Source: Pinibacter aurantiacus
GTDB taxonomy: Bacteria; Bacteroidota; Bacteroidia; Chitinophagales; Chitinophagaceae
Length of the DNA stretch: 64,000 nucleotides
Assembly: GCF_019130065.1 (NCBI RefSeq)
Contig: NZ_JAHSPG010000008.1
Span: 248,001-312,000 of the forward strand
Direction of reading: 5' to 3'
Of this stretch, positions 24,381-33,561 are shown piece after piece. The notes under the pieces were generated by a model. The model saw only the letters and a list, made by a program, of their open reading frames with translations. It did no database searches and was not told where the DNA came from. Position 1 is the stretch's first letter; each line of letters starts with the position of its first letter. A program made the translations under genes and the position numbers.

Positions 24381-26334
24381 AAAGCCCCACCATCAAGCCA
24401 GCCATTAAATTGAACTTACGGGTGTTGTAACCGTAAATATCAAAGTACGATTGATTGGTGATATTTCTGAAATCGCCAAACACTTTCACAAAACGCTTGC
24501 CGCCGCTGAATGGAATTTTGTACTCTGCATAAGCATCAAGGTTGTAATAGCTTGCGAGGTTAACAATTTCCGCAGCGTATGTATTCGGATTGAAATAAAT
24601 GTCCTGCCTTTTATCCTGCCACCTTACACCGGCACTTACAAAAAATGCTTCAGTAATTTGATAACCAACATGTCCGTTGACTGCATTCTTAGGACGACGT
24701 TGTAAGTTAAAATAGCTCGTGTCTTTACCGTTGGTAGTATGCGTAGTCAACTTGCCATCAACATAAGTGTAATTTGCTGTTATACTCAATTTAGAAGTTG
24801 GGCGAACAGTAAGTTCCAACTCTGCACCTTGATCCTTTTGTTTATCGCCATTCATGTATTGTCCGTACGGAGGAGTAAACGTAGATTGGAAAATGATCAC
24901 ATCTTTAATAGTTCTGTTAAAGTACAAAGCGCGAGCGTTGATCATATTGTTTGCGCTCACAAATTGCAAACCAGTTTCCAAAGAAACAGACTTCTCAGGA
25001 TTGAGCGACTTGTTGCCATACTCAGAAACAAGATTGTAAATGCTTGGCGCACGGAAGCCAGAAGAAAGATTGGCAAATACTTTCCACTCTTTCGTTATCC
25101 AGTATGATGGGTTGAATGAGTAAGAGAAATTAGACCCTGCAATAGAGTGATGCGTATATCTTCCACCTACTTCAGCATTAAAGCCGCCAAGGTTTTTGAA
25201 CAACAGGGCAGCATAGCCGCTGTACATATCAATTTTAGAGCTGTCGCCACCGAGTTTGCTGTAAGTCGTTTCGCTGCTGGCATCTTGCCTGCGGCCATCA
25301 ACACCGGCAAGGAGACCGATATGCTCCTGTAAATTCAAGTTAATAAAGGCTTCCGCAAAATAGTTGTTGCCTTTATAATTGCCGAAACTTGGATCGTAAT
25401 CATTTGTGCCAACAGGATTGTTTGCTGGATCATCAAGTTTGCGCTCAATGTGATTTTCGTTCACATTTACTGTAATACTTCCTTTATTAAAGGTATAAAT
25501 AGTGGAAAGCCCAAATTGCAGATTCTTGTTGGTGATAGTGCTGTTTTTATCATCCATAAATGCACCGTCATCAATAGCTGCATGGTATTGATCAAACGAA
25601 CCCAGCCATCTTATTTTGAAACGTCCCGCGTCTGCACCCAAACTAAGGCTCACATTATTTTGATTAATACCATCGTTATCAAAACTTTGATTACCTGTTT
25701 TGTCGTTAGCAGAAGAAAAACCATCTGATTGCAAATGATTGTATTGCGCGTTATAATTGAACCATTTGATTTTACCACTCACACCTGCATTTCCTTTAAA
25801 TGTTCCGTAAGTACCGCCTGCAACGGTTCCATTGATGCCAACAGGTTTGTTGCTTACTTGTTTTCTCGTGATGATGTTGATAACCCCAGCAACGGCATCT
25901 GAGCCGTACAGTACGGACTGTGTGCCTTTCAAAATTTCCACTCTTTCAATTTGATCTATTGAAAAGTGGTTCAAATCGAATTCACCTGAAATACCCGATG
26001 GATCGTTCACAGGCATGCCATCTACCAATATCAGTGTGTTAGCGGCATTGGCGCCCTGCATATAAACGGTTTGATTACTGCCCGGTGAATTTTGCGAACC
26101 ATTGATCAATAGGCCGGCTTGTTCGTTTAATACTTGTGTAAGTGAGCGGCCCGTGTTTTTTTCTAACTCCTGGCGGCCGATAACAGTTAGTACTTTTCCG
26201 GTTGCACTTTGTTTTTGTGCAAATTTGTTGGCGGTAACCACTACCTCATCTAACGACTTTTGTTTAACGGAGTCTGTTTGTGCGAATGCACCATAGCAGG
26301 ATAATAATGTGAAGCCTGCAATTAGTTGTTTCAT
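24379..26334 (-). CDS. btuB: TonB-dependent outer-membrane receptor, probably for cobalamin
   Basis: 651 residues from the ATG at 26334. Signal peptide MKQLIAGFTLLSCYGAFAQ, then a TonB-box-like region (LDEVVVTANKFAQKQSATGK), a plug domain (about 45-150, with NTLILVDGMPVNDPSG, IERVEILKGTQSVLYG, AGVINIITRK) and a 22-strand barrel ending in the aromatic FNLMAGLMVGL. Its size and plug fit BtuB-like receptors. The assignment to B12 rests mainly on the cobalamin riboswitch directly upstream. Confidence 0.86.
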   Translation of the reverse strand: MKQLIAGFTLLSCYGAFAQTDSVKQKSLDEVVVTANKFAQKQSATGKVLTVIGRQELEKNTGRSLTQVLNEQAGLLINGSQNSPGSNQTVYMQGANAANTLILVDGMPVNDPSGISGEFDLNHFSIDQIERVEILKGTQSVLYGSDAVAGVINIITRKQVSNKPVGINGTVAGGTYGTFKGNAGVSGKIKWFNYNAQYNHLQSDGFSSANDKTGNQSFDNDGINQNNVSLSLGADAGRFKIRWLGSFDQYHAAIDDGAFMDDKNSTITNKNLQFGLSTIYTFNKGSITVNVNENHIERKLDDPANNPVGTNDYDPSFGNYKGNNYFAEAFINLNLQEHIGLLAGVDGRRQDASSETTYSKLGGDSSKIDMYSGYAALLFKNLGGFNAEVGGRYTHHSIAGSNFSYSFNPSYWITKEWKVFANLSSGFRAPSIYNLVSEYGNKSLNPEKSVSLETGLQFVSANNMINARALYFNRTIKDVIIFQSTFTPPYGQYMNGDKQKDQGAELELTVRPTSKLSITANYTYVDGKLTTHTTNGKDTSYFNLQRRPKNAVNGHVGYQITEAFFVSAGVRWQDKRQDIYFNPNTYAAEIVNLASYYNLDAYAEYKIPFSGGKRFVKVFGDFRNITNQSYFDIYGYNTRKFNLMAGLMVGL

Positions 26335-26454
26335 GCTCAATGTTGCTTTTAAAAAACGGTTAACAATGAGCCTTCGGTAAATAAAATGACTAAGTAGAAA
26401 TATAAATTGCCTTTGGGTGTTGGCATTTACATTCCATGCTTTTCACCCGAAAGC

Positions 26455-26632
26455 TTTGAATGAACACGTATGTGGCAGGTCTTCTGGCTCGCGTTTCACT
26501 GAAATCCTTCCCGTGTTAACAGTGGTTTTATTTTCAGTAATGTGAACTTTTTCACTTTCGCTTACAGCTACGGGGATAGCGCCGGAATTACACCGGACTT
26601 CCCTTTTAATGACGGTTGTCGTCAACCATATA
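26455..26632 (-). promoter_or_regulatory. Cobalamin riboswitch upstream of the BtuB-like receptor
   Basis: On the minus strand: GGGAAGTCCGGTGTAATTCC then GGCGCTATCCCCGTAGCTGT, later CACTGTTAACACGGGAAGGA, and the classical B12 box GCCAGAAGACCTGCC (26474-26488). The aptamer ends about 120 bases before the receptor start. Binding of cobalamin should repress uptake. No U-run terminator was resolved. Confidence 0.93.
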
Positions 26633-26637
26633 CAGGA

Positions 26638-26645
26638 CGAAGGTA
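26638..26645 (-). promoter_or_regulatory. Candidate -7 promoter element for the B12 receptor transcript
   Basis: TACCTTCG on the minus strand differs from TAnnTTTG at one base and sits just before the aptamer. Weak on its own; supported by position. Confidence 0.3.
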
Positions 26646-26672
26646 ATAAGTTTTGAGTAAGAACGCGGGGAG

Positions 26673-26821
26673 AACGCAGATTTTCATGATTGTCATGATT
26701 TATCAAGATTTTTTATTTGAGATTAAAAATTTGATATTAGCCCGGTTCGACATTTTCGGGGAAGCTGGTGCCTCAAAATTTTAAATCATAATAAATCATG
26801 ACAATCATGAAAATCTGCGTT
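26673..26821. repeat. Inverted repeat with AATCATGA words
   Basis: Perfect 30-bp arms AACGCAGATTTTCATGATTG... (26673-26702) and its inverse (26792-26821), built from AATCATGAC/AATCATGAA words. It begins within 7 bases of the stop codon of the upstream receptor gene. The 90-base loop has no ORF. Confidence 0.75.
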
Positions 26822-26827
26822 CCTTTC

Positions 26828-28891
26828 TCATCTAATGCCGAAGGCAATCCCCGCATAGAAATTCGCCGTTGGCGCTGCGTTGTAGTACCTCCCACCGGTA
26901 GCATTGATGTCGTTTCCGAGGCTGTATTTCTGGTTCAATAAATTATCGCCGCCGGCAAATAAGTCGATGGTAAGATGTTTGCCCAAATTGTTTTTATAAC
27001 CAAGCTTTGCTCCAAGCAAATGATATTCATTCGCTTGATCTGTATTCGCATCATTCAGATAAATGGAACTGCTGTAGAAGTAAGTAGCATGTAAATATAA
27101 ATGTGGTTTGAATGAAAGATCAACGCCCGCAGCTGCTGTATTTGGCGCTATGCCCGGCATTTGATTGCCTGAGTAATTTGCGTCCAGTTGCTTAAACTCG
27201 TTATATCGGAAGTGGAAATAAGTATAACTCGCCCAAACAGTAGCACCCGAAACAAAATTGTTTTTATTATCAGTGATCACGTAAGAAACATTTGCTTCAA
27301 CACCTTTTTGTTTTGTAGAACCGGCATTGGTATAGTAGTCTGCACCGCTCGCATCTCGACGTTGCACAATCGCATTTTTCAAATTAAAATCAAATACGTT
27401 TACATCCCATACCAGTCTGTTTTGCAATAAATTTCCCCTGGCGCCAAGCTCATAGTTCCAGTCGTGCTCGGCTTGTAAATTAGTGTTGATAATGGTTGTA
27501 GCCGGTAGCAGCTCTTGTGTTGCCGGTGGTGAAAAGCCTTTTGACACCACGCCGTACACTGACACTTTGCCGAACTTTTTCAATAAAGAAAAACGTGGAG
27601 CCCATTCATTGTTGAACTTGCTATCGTAGGTAAAATTCGGCACCACAGAAGTACGTGTAAAATTGATCTGCGTTTTATTAATGCTCACCCCTGCAGTGGC
27701 AACCCAGCCGCCACTAAAGATCGCTTCTGCTTGCGCAAATGCGTTCCATTGGCTGTTGTTAATTTCGTCGCTTGTCTGCAAAGAGTCGGGGTTGCTATTT
27801 TTATTGTTGTAAACATTGTCTGTAAAATATCCCTGCTGGCCTTCCGCACCCGCAACGATGTTCAGTTTTGTTTGTTGCAGTTGTGCGTTGTAACCAAACA
27901 CCGTTCGTCCACCAAAATGTGGTTCCAGTCTTTTCTCATAATTGCGAATGGCACTGTTTTTAAAATTGGTAACCGTACCATATACACAGGTACTGTTGTA
28001 AAAATTATCAGTGAAACGATATTGCTGATTGAAACCTGCCCAAAACATTTTTTGATAGATGGCCGCATTGATCGCTTCAGCACTTGGAAAACCACCACTG
28101 GAAGGCCTCGCAGCTTTTGGATTTGCGTTGTATTGAGCTTTGGTTAAACCACCCGGTGTCTCATAAAACAAATCGCCGTAAAGCACGTGCGTAGACAATT
28201 CATATTTGGGAGAAACAATACTTTTCGTTTCCCATGAAAGCGTTGTTCTGCGCATCGCACTTTGATCGCGATAGCCATTGCTGTTTTGATAATTATAGCT
28301 GATGTTGTTTTTAAAACGTTCGTCGCCAAATGTGATGCCCGCATGAACGTTATTCGTTCCAAAACTTCCACCAGAATATTGCAACTGAAGTTCGTTTGGT
28401 TGCAAAGGATCAAAACCATTTGCCAGCACCACACCGCCGGTGCCAGCTCCATACAAGCTGCTTCCCGGGCCCTTTAAAATTTCCAGCGAAGAAAAATTGG
28501 CAGGCGAAAATTGGTTTAGATAAGTGTTGCCCCCGGGATCGGTAAAAGGTATACCGTTCCAGTAGACTTTTACATTTCTTACTCCAAAAGGCGCTCTTAA
28601 AGAACTGCCGCGAATATTCAATCGATAACTACCCGGAGAACGTTCTTCCATTCTAATACCCGGCTCGCTGTTGACTGCCGATAAAATGGAAACATTGCTA
28701 AAACGGTCAAGCTGCGCTTCACGAACAGTAGAAACTGCCGCGCCAATGTCTTTAATATTACGGTTATGCTCGTATGCTTTTATAACAACTTCCTGGAGTT
28801 TTGCCGTGTCGGTAACTGATTGGGAGAATGAATAGTTGCAGGTTGCAACTATCGCTATCGAAAGAAAGAATTTCTTAATAAACGGTGCCAT
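26828..28891 (-). CDS. TonB-dependent outer-membrane receptor (siderophore/metal type)
   Basis: A 687-residue precursor with signal peptide (FFLSIAIVATCNYSFSQ), TonB-box-like KLQEVVIKAYEHNRN, and a plug domain (about 45-150: SILSAVNSEPGIRMEERSPG, YRLNIRGSSLRAPFGVRNVK, SLEILKGPGSSLYGAGTGGV). The barrel ends NFYAGIAFGIR with the terminal aromatic pattern. It resembles FecA/FhuA-like receptors; the ligand is not determined. It has no FecR/sigma partner next to it. The B12 riboswitch is downstream of it, so this gene is probably outside B12 control. Confidence 0.87.
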   Translation of the reverse strand: MAPFIKKFFLSIAIVATCNYSFSQSVTDTAKLQEVVIKAYEHNRNIKDIGAAVSTVREAQLDRFSNVSILSAVNSEPGIRMEERSPGSYRLNIRGSSLRAPFGVRNVKVYWNGIPFTDPGGNTYLNQFSPANFSSLEILKGPGSSLYGAGTGGVVLANGFDPLQPNELQLQYSGGSFGTNNVHAGITFGDERFKNNISYNYQNSNGYRDQSAMRRTTLSWETKSIVSPKYELSTHVLYGDLFYETPGGLTKAQYNANPKAARPSSGGFPSAEAINAAIYQKMFWAGFNQQYRFTDNFYNSTCVYGTVTNFKNSAIRNYEKRLEPHFGGRTVFGYNAQLQQTKLNIVAGAEGQQGYFTDNVYNNKNSNPDSLQTSDEINNSQWNAFAQAEAIFSGGWVATAGVSINKTQINFTRTSVVPNFTYDSKFNNEWAPRFSLLKKFGKVSVYGVVSKGFSPPATQELLPATTIINTNLQAEHDWNYELGARGNLLQNRLVWDVNVFDFNLKNAIVQRRDASGADYYTNAGSTKQKGVEANVSYVITDNKNNFVSGATVWASYTYFHFRYNEFKQLDANYSGNQMPGIAPNTAAAGVDLSFKPHLYLHATYFYSSSIYLNDANTDQANEYHLLGAKLGYKNNLGKHLTIDLFAGGDNLLNQKYSLGNDINATGGRYYNAAPTANFYAGIAFGIR

Positions 28892-29007
28892 TCTTTGGGC
28901 TTTGGTAAGTTTTAAGTACGATCTGTTTCCACTAAAACATAAAATTGGCCGAAAAAGTATATAAAAAACTATTCCTCAACGAAAAATCTTTATTTTGAAA
29001 ACTAATT

Positions 29008-29130
29008 TATAAGGAATTGAAATTTATTATACTCAAAAAATAAATTTCAATTCCTTATAATGCCGATGGATCAAACAAATAGAACAATGAGACGAAGTCG
29101 AAATTGGTCTATATTGTTTGACCAATCGGT
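29008..29130. repeat. Two adjacent inverted repeats in a divergent promoter region
   Basis: First: perfect 21-bp arms TATAAGGAATTGAAATTTAT.. (29008-29028) and its inverse (29039-29059) around 10 bases. Second: imperfect arms CCGATGGATCAAACAAATAG (from 29063) and CTATATTGTTTGACCAATCG (to 29130). The 28892-29235 spacer between two divergent operons holds no ORF; these could be operators or a small transposable remnant. Confidence 0.65.
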
Positions 29131-29235
29131 ATTAGGTTAGAACTCTCTGAATGCTTGCTTTATTGATAGTGGAATAATGTTTAGTTGCGGGGATATTTAA
29201 TAAAAGATTGATTATAAACTTAAAAGATTTCAACA

Positions 29236-30714
29236 GTGAAATTGAACCAATCCTGTTTTCTATTACTATTGTTAACGGGTCTGTTTTTGAACAACACATC
29301 TTTTGCCCAAAAGAAATGGAACCTGATGGAATGTGTGGAATATGCATGGCAGCATAACCTCACCGTGAAAACTGCGGACGTGCAAGAAATGTATTCAGAA
29401 GCCACTTTGAAGCAGGCGAAATTGTCAAGAATCCCGAACGCGAACTTTAGCACAGCTACCGGCTACAACCTCGGTAGAAACATCAATCCTTCAACCAATA
29501 CATATATTGACTTGAATAACCTTTCGCAGAGTTTTGGTTTAAATCTTGATGCGACTATTTTTAACTGGAACCGCATAAAGAATAATATTCTTGCACAGGA
29601 ACTGGAAAACAAAGCCTCACTTGCAGACGTAGACAAAGCAAAAAATGACGTCGCTCTGAATGTGGCGACAGCCTATTTGCAGGCATTGTTGGCTATCGAA
29701 CAAGTCAGAATTGTTAGAGTGCAGGTACAGCAGGACAGCGCACAATTATATACAGTAAGAAAAAGAGTAGATGCTGGGGCGGTTCCTGAGTTGGACGCAT
29801 TGCAACTGGAATCTCAACTGGCTCTTGATAGTTCAAATTTGATCACTGCAAAATCGACAGCAGAGTTGAATTTGATCCAGCTAAAGTCATTGATGAATCT
29901 TGACTTCGCGACGCCGTTTGAGATTGACGTTCCTCCTGTTGAAATTATTCCGGTTGAACCTATAGCCTCGCTGCAACCGGAGGATGTGTATAATCTGGCA
30001 CTTACAAATCAACCTGCTCAAAAAGCTAATCAACTGAGATTAGATTCCAAACAGGCTGCTTCTAAATCCAGCAAGGCTAATTTATATCCAACCATTTCTG
30101 CATTTGGCAATTTCAATACAAGGTTTTCAAATCCAGCCACGATGATAACCGGAGCGAAACTCAATGGCTATGGCACAAATGGCGATTATGTTGTAATAGA
30201 CCCTGCTAATCCCGCCAGCGCTCAGCCCGTGTATTCACCGGATTACACAGTTTTGCAAGAAAACAGAACTTTTGCGCAATATTGGGATGGCTGGGGAACG
30301 CAGTTTACTGGCAACTTTGGTCAAAACCTTGGTATTAACATTGCAGTTCCCATCTTCAGCGGCTATACTGCACGCACAAACTACGAAAGATCTAAAATAG
30401 ACATCAAGAATCAGCAAGTTGTGATCGAGCAGGCAGATCAAAAATTGAAACAAGATATCTACACTGCTTACACCAATGCTGTTGCTGCCTTGCAAAAATT
30501 CAACTCGAGTAAAGTAAGCGTGGACGTTTCACAAAAAACATATGACTACGCACAAAAAAGACATGAAATCGGCTTACTCAATACCTATGATTTAATTACC
30601 AGCCAAAACAATCTTGCCCGCGCAAAACTCGACCTCGCCAACGCACAATACGATTATGTTTTTAAAATGAAAGTATTGGAGTTTTATAAAGGCATGGGCC
30701 TTCGATTGCAATAA
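29236..30714 (+). CDS. TolC-family outer-membrane efflux protein
   Basis: A 492-residue precursor beginning with GTG. Signal peptide (FLLLLLTGLFLNNTSFAQ) followed by the two OEP repeats of a TolC channel: long coiled-coil helices (ILAQELENKASLADVDKAKN; VRIVRVQVQQDSAQLYTVRK) and the second repeat with AYTNAVAALQKFNSSKVSVD and RHEIGLLNTYDLITSQNNLA. It should form the trimeric exit duct for a tripartite exporter. The next gene, 42 bases on, encodes the matching periplasmic adaptor. Confidence 0.92.
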   Translation: MKLNQSCFLLLLLTGLFLNNTSFAQKKWNLMECVEYAWQHNLTVKTADVQEMYSEATLKQAKLSRIPNANFSTATGYNLGRNINPSTNTYIDLNNLSQSFGLNLDATIFNWNRIKNNILAQELENKASLADVDKAKNDVALNVATAYLQALLAIEQVRIVRVQVQQDSAQLYTVRKRVDAGAVPELDALQLESQLALDSSNLITAKSTAELNLIQLKSLMNLDFATPFEIDVPPVEIIPVEPIASLQPEDVYNLALTNQPAQKANQLRLDSKQAASKSSKANLYPTISAFGNFNTRFSNPATMITGAKLNGYGTNGDYVVIDPANPASAQPVYSPDYTVLQENRTFAQYWDGWGTQFTGNFGQNLGINIAVPIFSGYTARTNYERSKIDIKNQQVVIEQADQKLKQDIYTAYTNAVAALQKFNSSKVSVDVSQKTYDYAQKRHEIGLLNTYDLITSQNNLARAKLDLANAQYDYVFKMKVLEFYKGMGLRLQ

Positions 30715-30756
30715 CCCTAAACGAACTATTCTATCTCTAATTGAAAAGAACACTTT

Positions 30757-32166
30757 ATGAACAAGAAATTGCTTTGGATAATTATATCGGTAGTATTACT
30801 TGTTGTCTTATTGGTAGTATTACAAAAGGCAGGCGCATTTGGAAAAGATGAAGGAGTAAAAGTGACAGCAGAAAAAGCTGCGAAAAGAACCATTATCGAA
30901 ACCGTAAATGCAAGCGGAAAAGTATATCCCGAAATTGAAGTAAAGATAAGTCCCGATATTTCCGGCGAGATCATCGAACTTACTGTGGCCGAAGGCGACA
31001 GCGTAAGCAAAGGTGAAGTGCTTGCAAAAATATATCCCGACATTTATGTTACGCAACGTGACCAGGCCGCAGCTGTTGTAAACCAGCAACGTGCCACTGT
31101 AAACAATAGCCAGGAACAATTAAACGGCTTGAAAGCTTCAATGGATCAAACACAAAAAGCGTATGATCGCCAGAAGCAATTGCTGAATGAAAAAGTAATT
31201 TCTCAGTCAGAATTTGAGCAAGCTGAAAGCGCCTACCTTTCTGCCAAGGCAAATTACAGTGCTGCCGTGCAAGGAATAAAAAGCAACCAGGCTGCCACGA
31301 TCAGTGCACAGGCAAATCTTGACAAAGCCGCGAAAGACCTTAGTCGTACAACAATCCTTTCTCCAATGAGCGGTATCGTTTCCTTGATGAGTGTGAAAAA
31401 AGGTGAGCGTGTTGTAGGTAGCTCTATGATGGCCGGTACCGAAATGATGCGCATTGCAGACATGAGCAAGATTGAAGTGCGCGTTGACGTAAGTGAAAAC
31501 GATATTCCGAAAGTAAAACTCGGCGACTCTGCTTTGGTGGAAGTAGATGCATATAATAATCGCAAATTCAAAGGAATTGTAACGCAGATTGCCAGCAGCA
31601 ATACCACAGCAGCTACGGCTTCCTCCTCCACTTCAACATCAAACGATGTTACCAACTATAAAGTGTACATAAGATTGTTACCCGCTTCATACAATGACAT
31701 CGTTGGAAAAGGTGGCTCGTCGCCCTTTCGTCCCGGTATGAGCGCAAGCGCAGATATACAGACAAAGCGAAATGAAAACGTACTATCTGTTCCTATCAAT
31801 GCGGTAACTACAAGAGAGAAAGGCTCTGACAATGCAATTGATAAATCGAAGAACTCTGTAGACGCCAACAATAACAATAATAATAACAATACCAGAAACG
31901 CTGTTGGCTCACCTGAAGAAGAAAAAAAATCAAATGCGGACGATCTTGAAGAAGTAGTGTACATCTTGCAGGCAGATAAAACCGTGAAGAAAGCAGTTGT
32001 GAAAACAGATATCCAGGATGTGAACTATATTCAAATAGTAAGCGGTATTAAAGATGGCGATGAAGTTATTTCTGGTCCATATTCCTTAATAAGCAAAACG
32101 CTGAAAGACGGCACTAAAGTGCAGGTTGTGGATAAGGATAAGTTGTTTGATCAAAAGAAAAAATAG
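30757..32166 (+). CDS. HlyD/MacA-type periplasmic adaptor protein
   Basis: A 469-residue membrane-fusion protein with an N-terminal anchor helix (LLWIIISVVLLVVLLVVL). Lipoyl-like half-motifs (VKISPDISGEIIELTVAEGD; LSRTTILSPMSGIVSLMSVK) flank a coiled-coil hairpin of about 110 residues (MDQTQKAYDRQKQLLNEKVI). A beta-barrel and membrane-proximal domain follow. An Asn-rich linker (eight consecutive Asn, about residue 372) interrupts the C-terminal region. MacA-like adaptors usually work with an ABC transporter, but none follows: the next gene is gpsA. Confidence 0.9.
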   Translation: MNKKLLWIIISVVLLVVLLVVLQKAGAFGKDEGVKVTAEKAAKRTIIETVNASGKVYPEIEVKISPDISGEIIELTVAEGDSVSKGEVLAKIYPDIYVTQRDQAAAVVNQQRATVNNSQEQLNGLKASMDQTQKAYDRQKQLLNEKVISQSEFEQAESAYLSAKANYSAAVQGIKSNQAATISAQANLDKAAKDLSRTTILSPMSGIVSLMSVKKGERVVGSSMMAGTEMMRIADMSKIEVRVDVSENDIPKVKLGDSALVEVDAYNNRKFKGIVTQIASSNTTAATASSSTSTSNDVTNYKVYIRLLPASYNDIVGKGGSSPFRPGMSASADIQTKRNENVLSVPINAVTTREKGSDNAIDKSKNSVDANNNNNNNNTRNAVGSPEEEKKSNADDLEEVVYILQADKTVKKAVVKTDIQDVNYIQIVSGIKDGDEVISGPYSLISKTLKDGTKVQVVDKDKLFDQKKK

Positions 32167-32167
32167 C

Positions 32168-32190
32168 AGAGACGCATAACAATGCGTCTT
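32168..32190. repeat. GTAGAGAC-type single hairpin
   Basis: AGACGCATAACAATGCGTCT, preceded by GCAG, starts three bases after the adaptor-gene stop codon. It resembles the first hairpin at 23877 after nrdA. Confidence 0.6.
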
Positions 32191-32303
32191 CTTTGCGTGT
32201 TATTAAATGTTTGCGAGACGAGTTGCTGAATGTATATCATCAATTTGTTTCGCAAACGATTTTTACGAATCTTTGAAGCTTAGTGTTTTAAAATTGTTCT
32301 GCC

Positions 32304-33341
32304 ATGAAATTTGGAATAATAGGAGCCGGAAGTTGGGCAACTGCTTTGGTTAAAATTCTTACTGATAATAAAATTCCCGTGAATTGGTGGGTGCGCAAGG
32401 AAGACATTGCGGAACATCTCGCAAAGCGTCACCATAATCCAACCCATTTATCATCTGTTTATTTTGATACCACGCTGCTTAATCTTAGTGTAGATATCAA
32501 CGCAACAATTGCCGCGAGTGATTGTGTTGTAATAGGCGTTCCGTCTGCATACCTGCTGGATGTGCTTGGAACAGTTCATCCCACTGCATTTGAGGAAAAG
32601 AAGATCATCTCTGCAGTAAAAGGAATATTACCCGGCATCAACATATTGCTGAACGAATATTTGAAGCAACAATTCAACGTGTCTTCTTCCAACTACTTCA
32701 CTGTTATGGGCCCTTGCCACGCAGAAGAAGTGGCGTCGGAAAAACTTTCTTATCTCACCTTCTCCGGCAATAAAGAGGAAGAAGTTGCAGAGATCGCAAA
32801 ATATTTTCGCACTTACTACATCAACACTGCTACCAATAACGATTTGACGGGTGTTCAATACGCTGCGGTTTTAAAAAACATTTATGCATTGGGTTCCGGT
32901 ATTGCACACGGTCTTGAATACGGCGACAACTTCTTAAGCGTGTTAATTTCAAACGCCGCTGATGAAATGGCCGGCTTTCTGCAAAAGGTAGGCATCCGCA
33001 ATATTGAGGTAGGTATGCACGACGGCGAAAATCCTATTTCACATAAAAAAGTCGCCAACTACGCTACCTCTGTGTATTTGGGAGATCTGCTGGTAACCTG
33101 CTATTCATTGCATAGCCGTAACAGAACCTTTGGTAACATGATCGGCAAAGGCTATTCTGTTATTTCCGCACAACTTGAAATGAACATGGTTGCCGAAGGC
33201 TACAATGCCAGCAAATGTATTTACTACATCAACAAAGAAGTGGGCGCAGAAATGCCCATCGCAGAAACAGTCTACAAAATTCTTTGGGAGCAACTGCCCG
33301 CGAGAAAGGGCTTCAGGTTTATAGAAGAGAAACTTTTGTAA
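32304..33341 (+). CDS. gpsA: NAD(P)H-dependent glycerol-3-phosphate dehydrogenase
   Basis: A 345-residue cytoplasmic enzyme reducing dihydroxyacetone phosphate to sn-glycerol 3-phosphate for phospholipid synthesis. Rossmann motif GIIGAGSWATAL at the start, VMGPCHAEEVA and VQYAAVLKNIYALGSGIAHG with the catalytic Lys, and SLHSRNRTFG near the C-terminus. The Bacteroidota form GPCHAEEVA (instead of GPSFA) is typical of the phylum (from memory). The TAA stop abuts a TTGAGAG-word repeat. Confidence 0.95.
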   Translation: MKFGIIGAGSWATALVKILTDNKIPVNWWVRKEDIAEHLAKRHHNPTHLSSVYFDTTLLNLSVDINATIAASDCVVIGVPSAYLLDVLGTVHPTAFEEKKIISAVKGILPGINILLNEYLKQQFNVSSSNYFTVMGPCHAEEVASEKLSYLTFSGNKEEEVAEIAKYFRTYYINTATNNDLTGVQYAAVLKNIYALGSGIAHGLEYGDNFLSVLISNAADEMAGFLQKVGIRNIEVGMHDGENPISHKKVANYATSVYLGDLLVTCYSLHSRNRTFGNMIGKGYSVISAQLEMNMVAEGYNASKCIYYINKEVGAEMPIAETVYKILWEQLPARKGFRFIEEKLL

Positions 33342-33561
33342 AGTGGAGAGTTGAGAATTGAGAGTTGAGAGTTGTTTGATATTACAGCTCTGCGAAGCTT
33401 CTAGCTTCGCAGATGTATTCTATCGCCTCCGGCGATGTTTGGAATAATTGCCAAAGGCAATGGAATAAAGCTGCAAGGCTACAAGCCTTGCAGAGCAGAT
33501 CGCAAAACATCCAACGACATTTAACTCTCAACTCTCAACTCTCCACTCTCCATTCTCAACT
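33342..33561. repeat. TTGAGAG heptamer inverted repeat enclosing multi-hairpin copy D
   Basis: Outer arms: GTTGAGA, ATTGAGA, GTTGAGA words from 33342 (next to the gpsA stop) and the inverse ACTCTCAACTCTCAACTCTC... at about 33523-33561, reaching the stop of the FAD oxidoreductase gene. The inner element is annotated separately. The spacer is otherwise non-coding. Confidence 0.85.
33387..33496. repeat. Multi-hairpin element, copy D
   Basis: About 110 bp with GCTCTGC...GCAGAGC termini and four hairpins: CTGCGAAGCTTCTAGCTTCG.., ATCGCCTCCGGCGAT, TTGCCAAAGGCAA, TGCAAGGCTACAAGCCTTGC. It lies in the loop of the outer heptamer arms. Confidence 0.85.
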
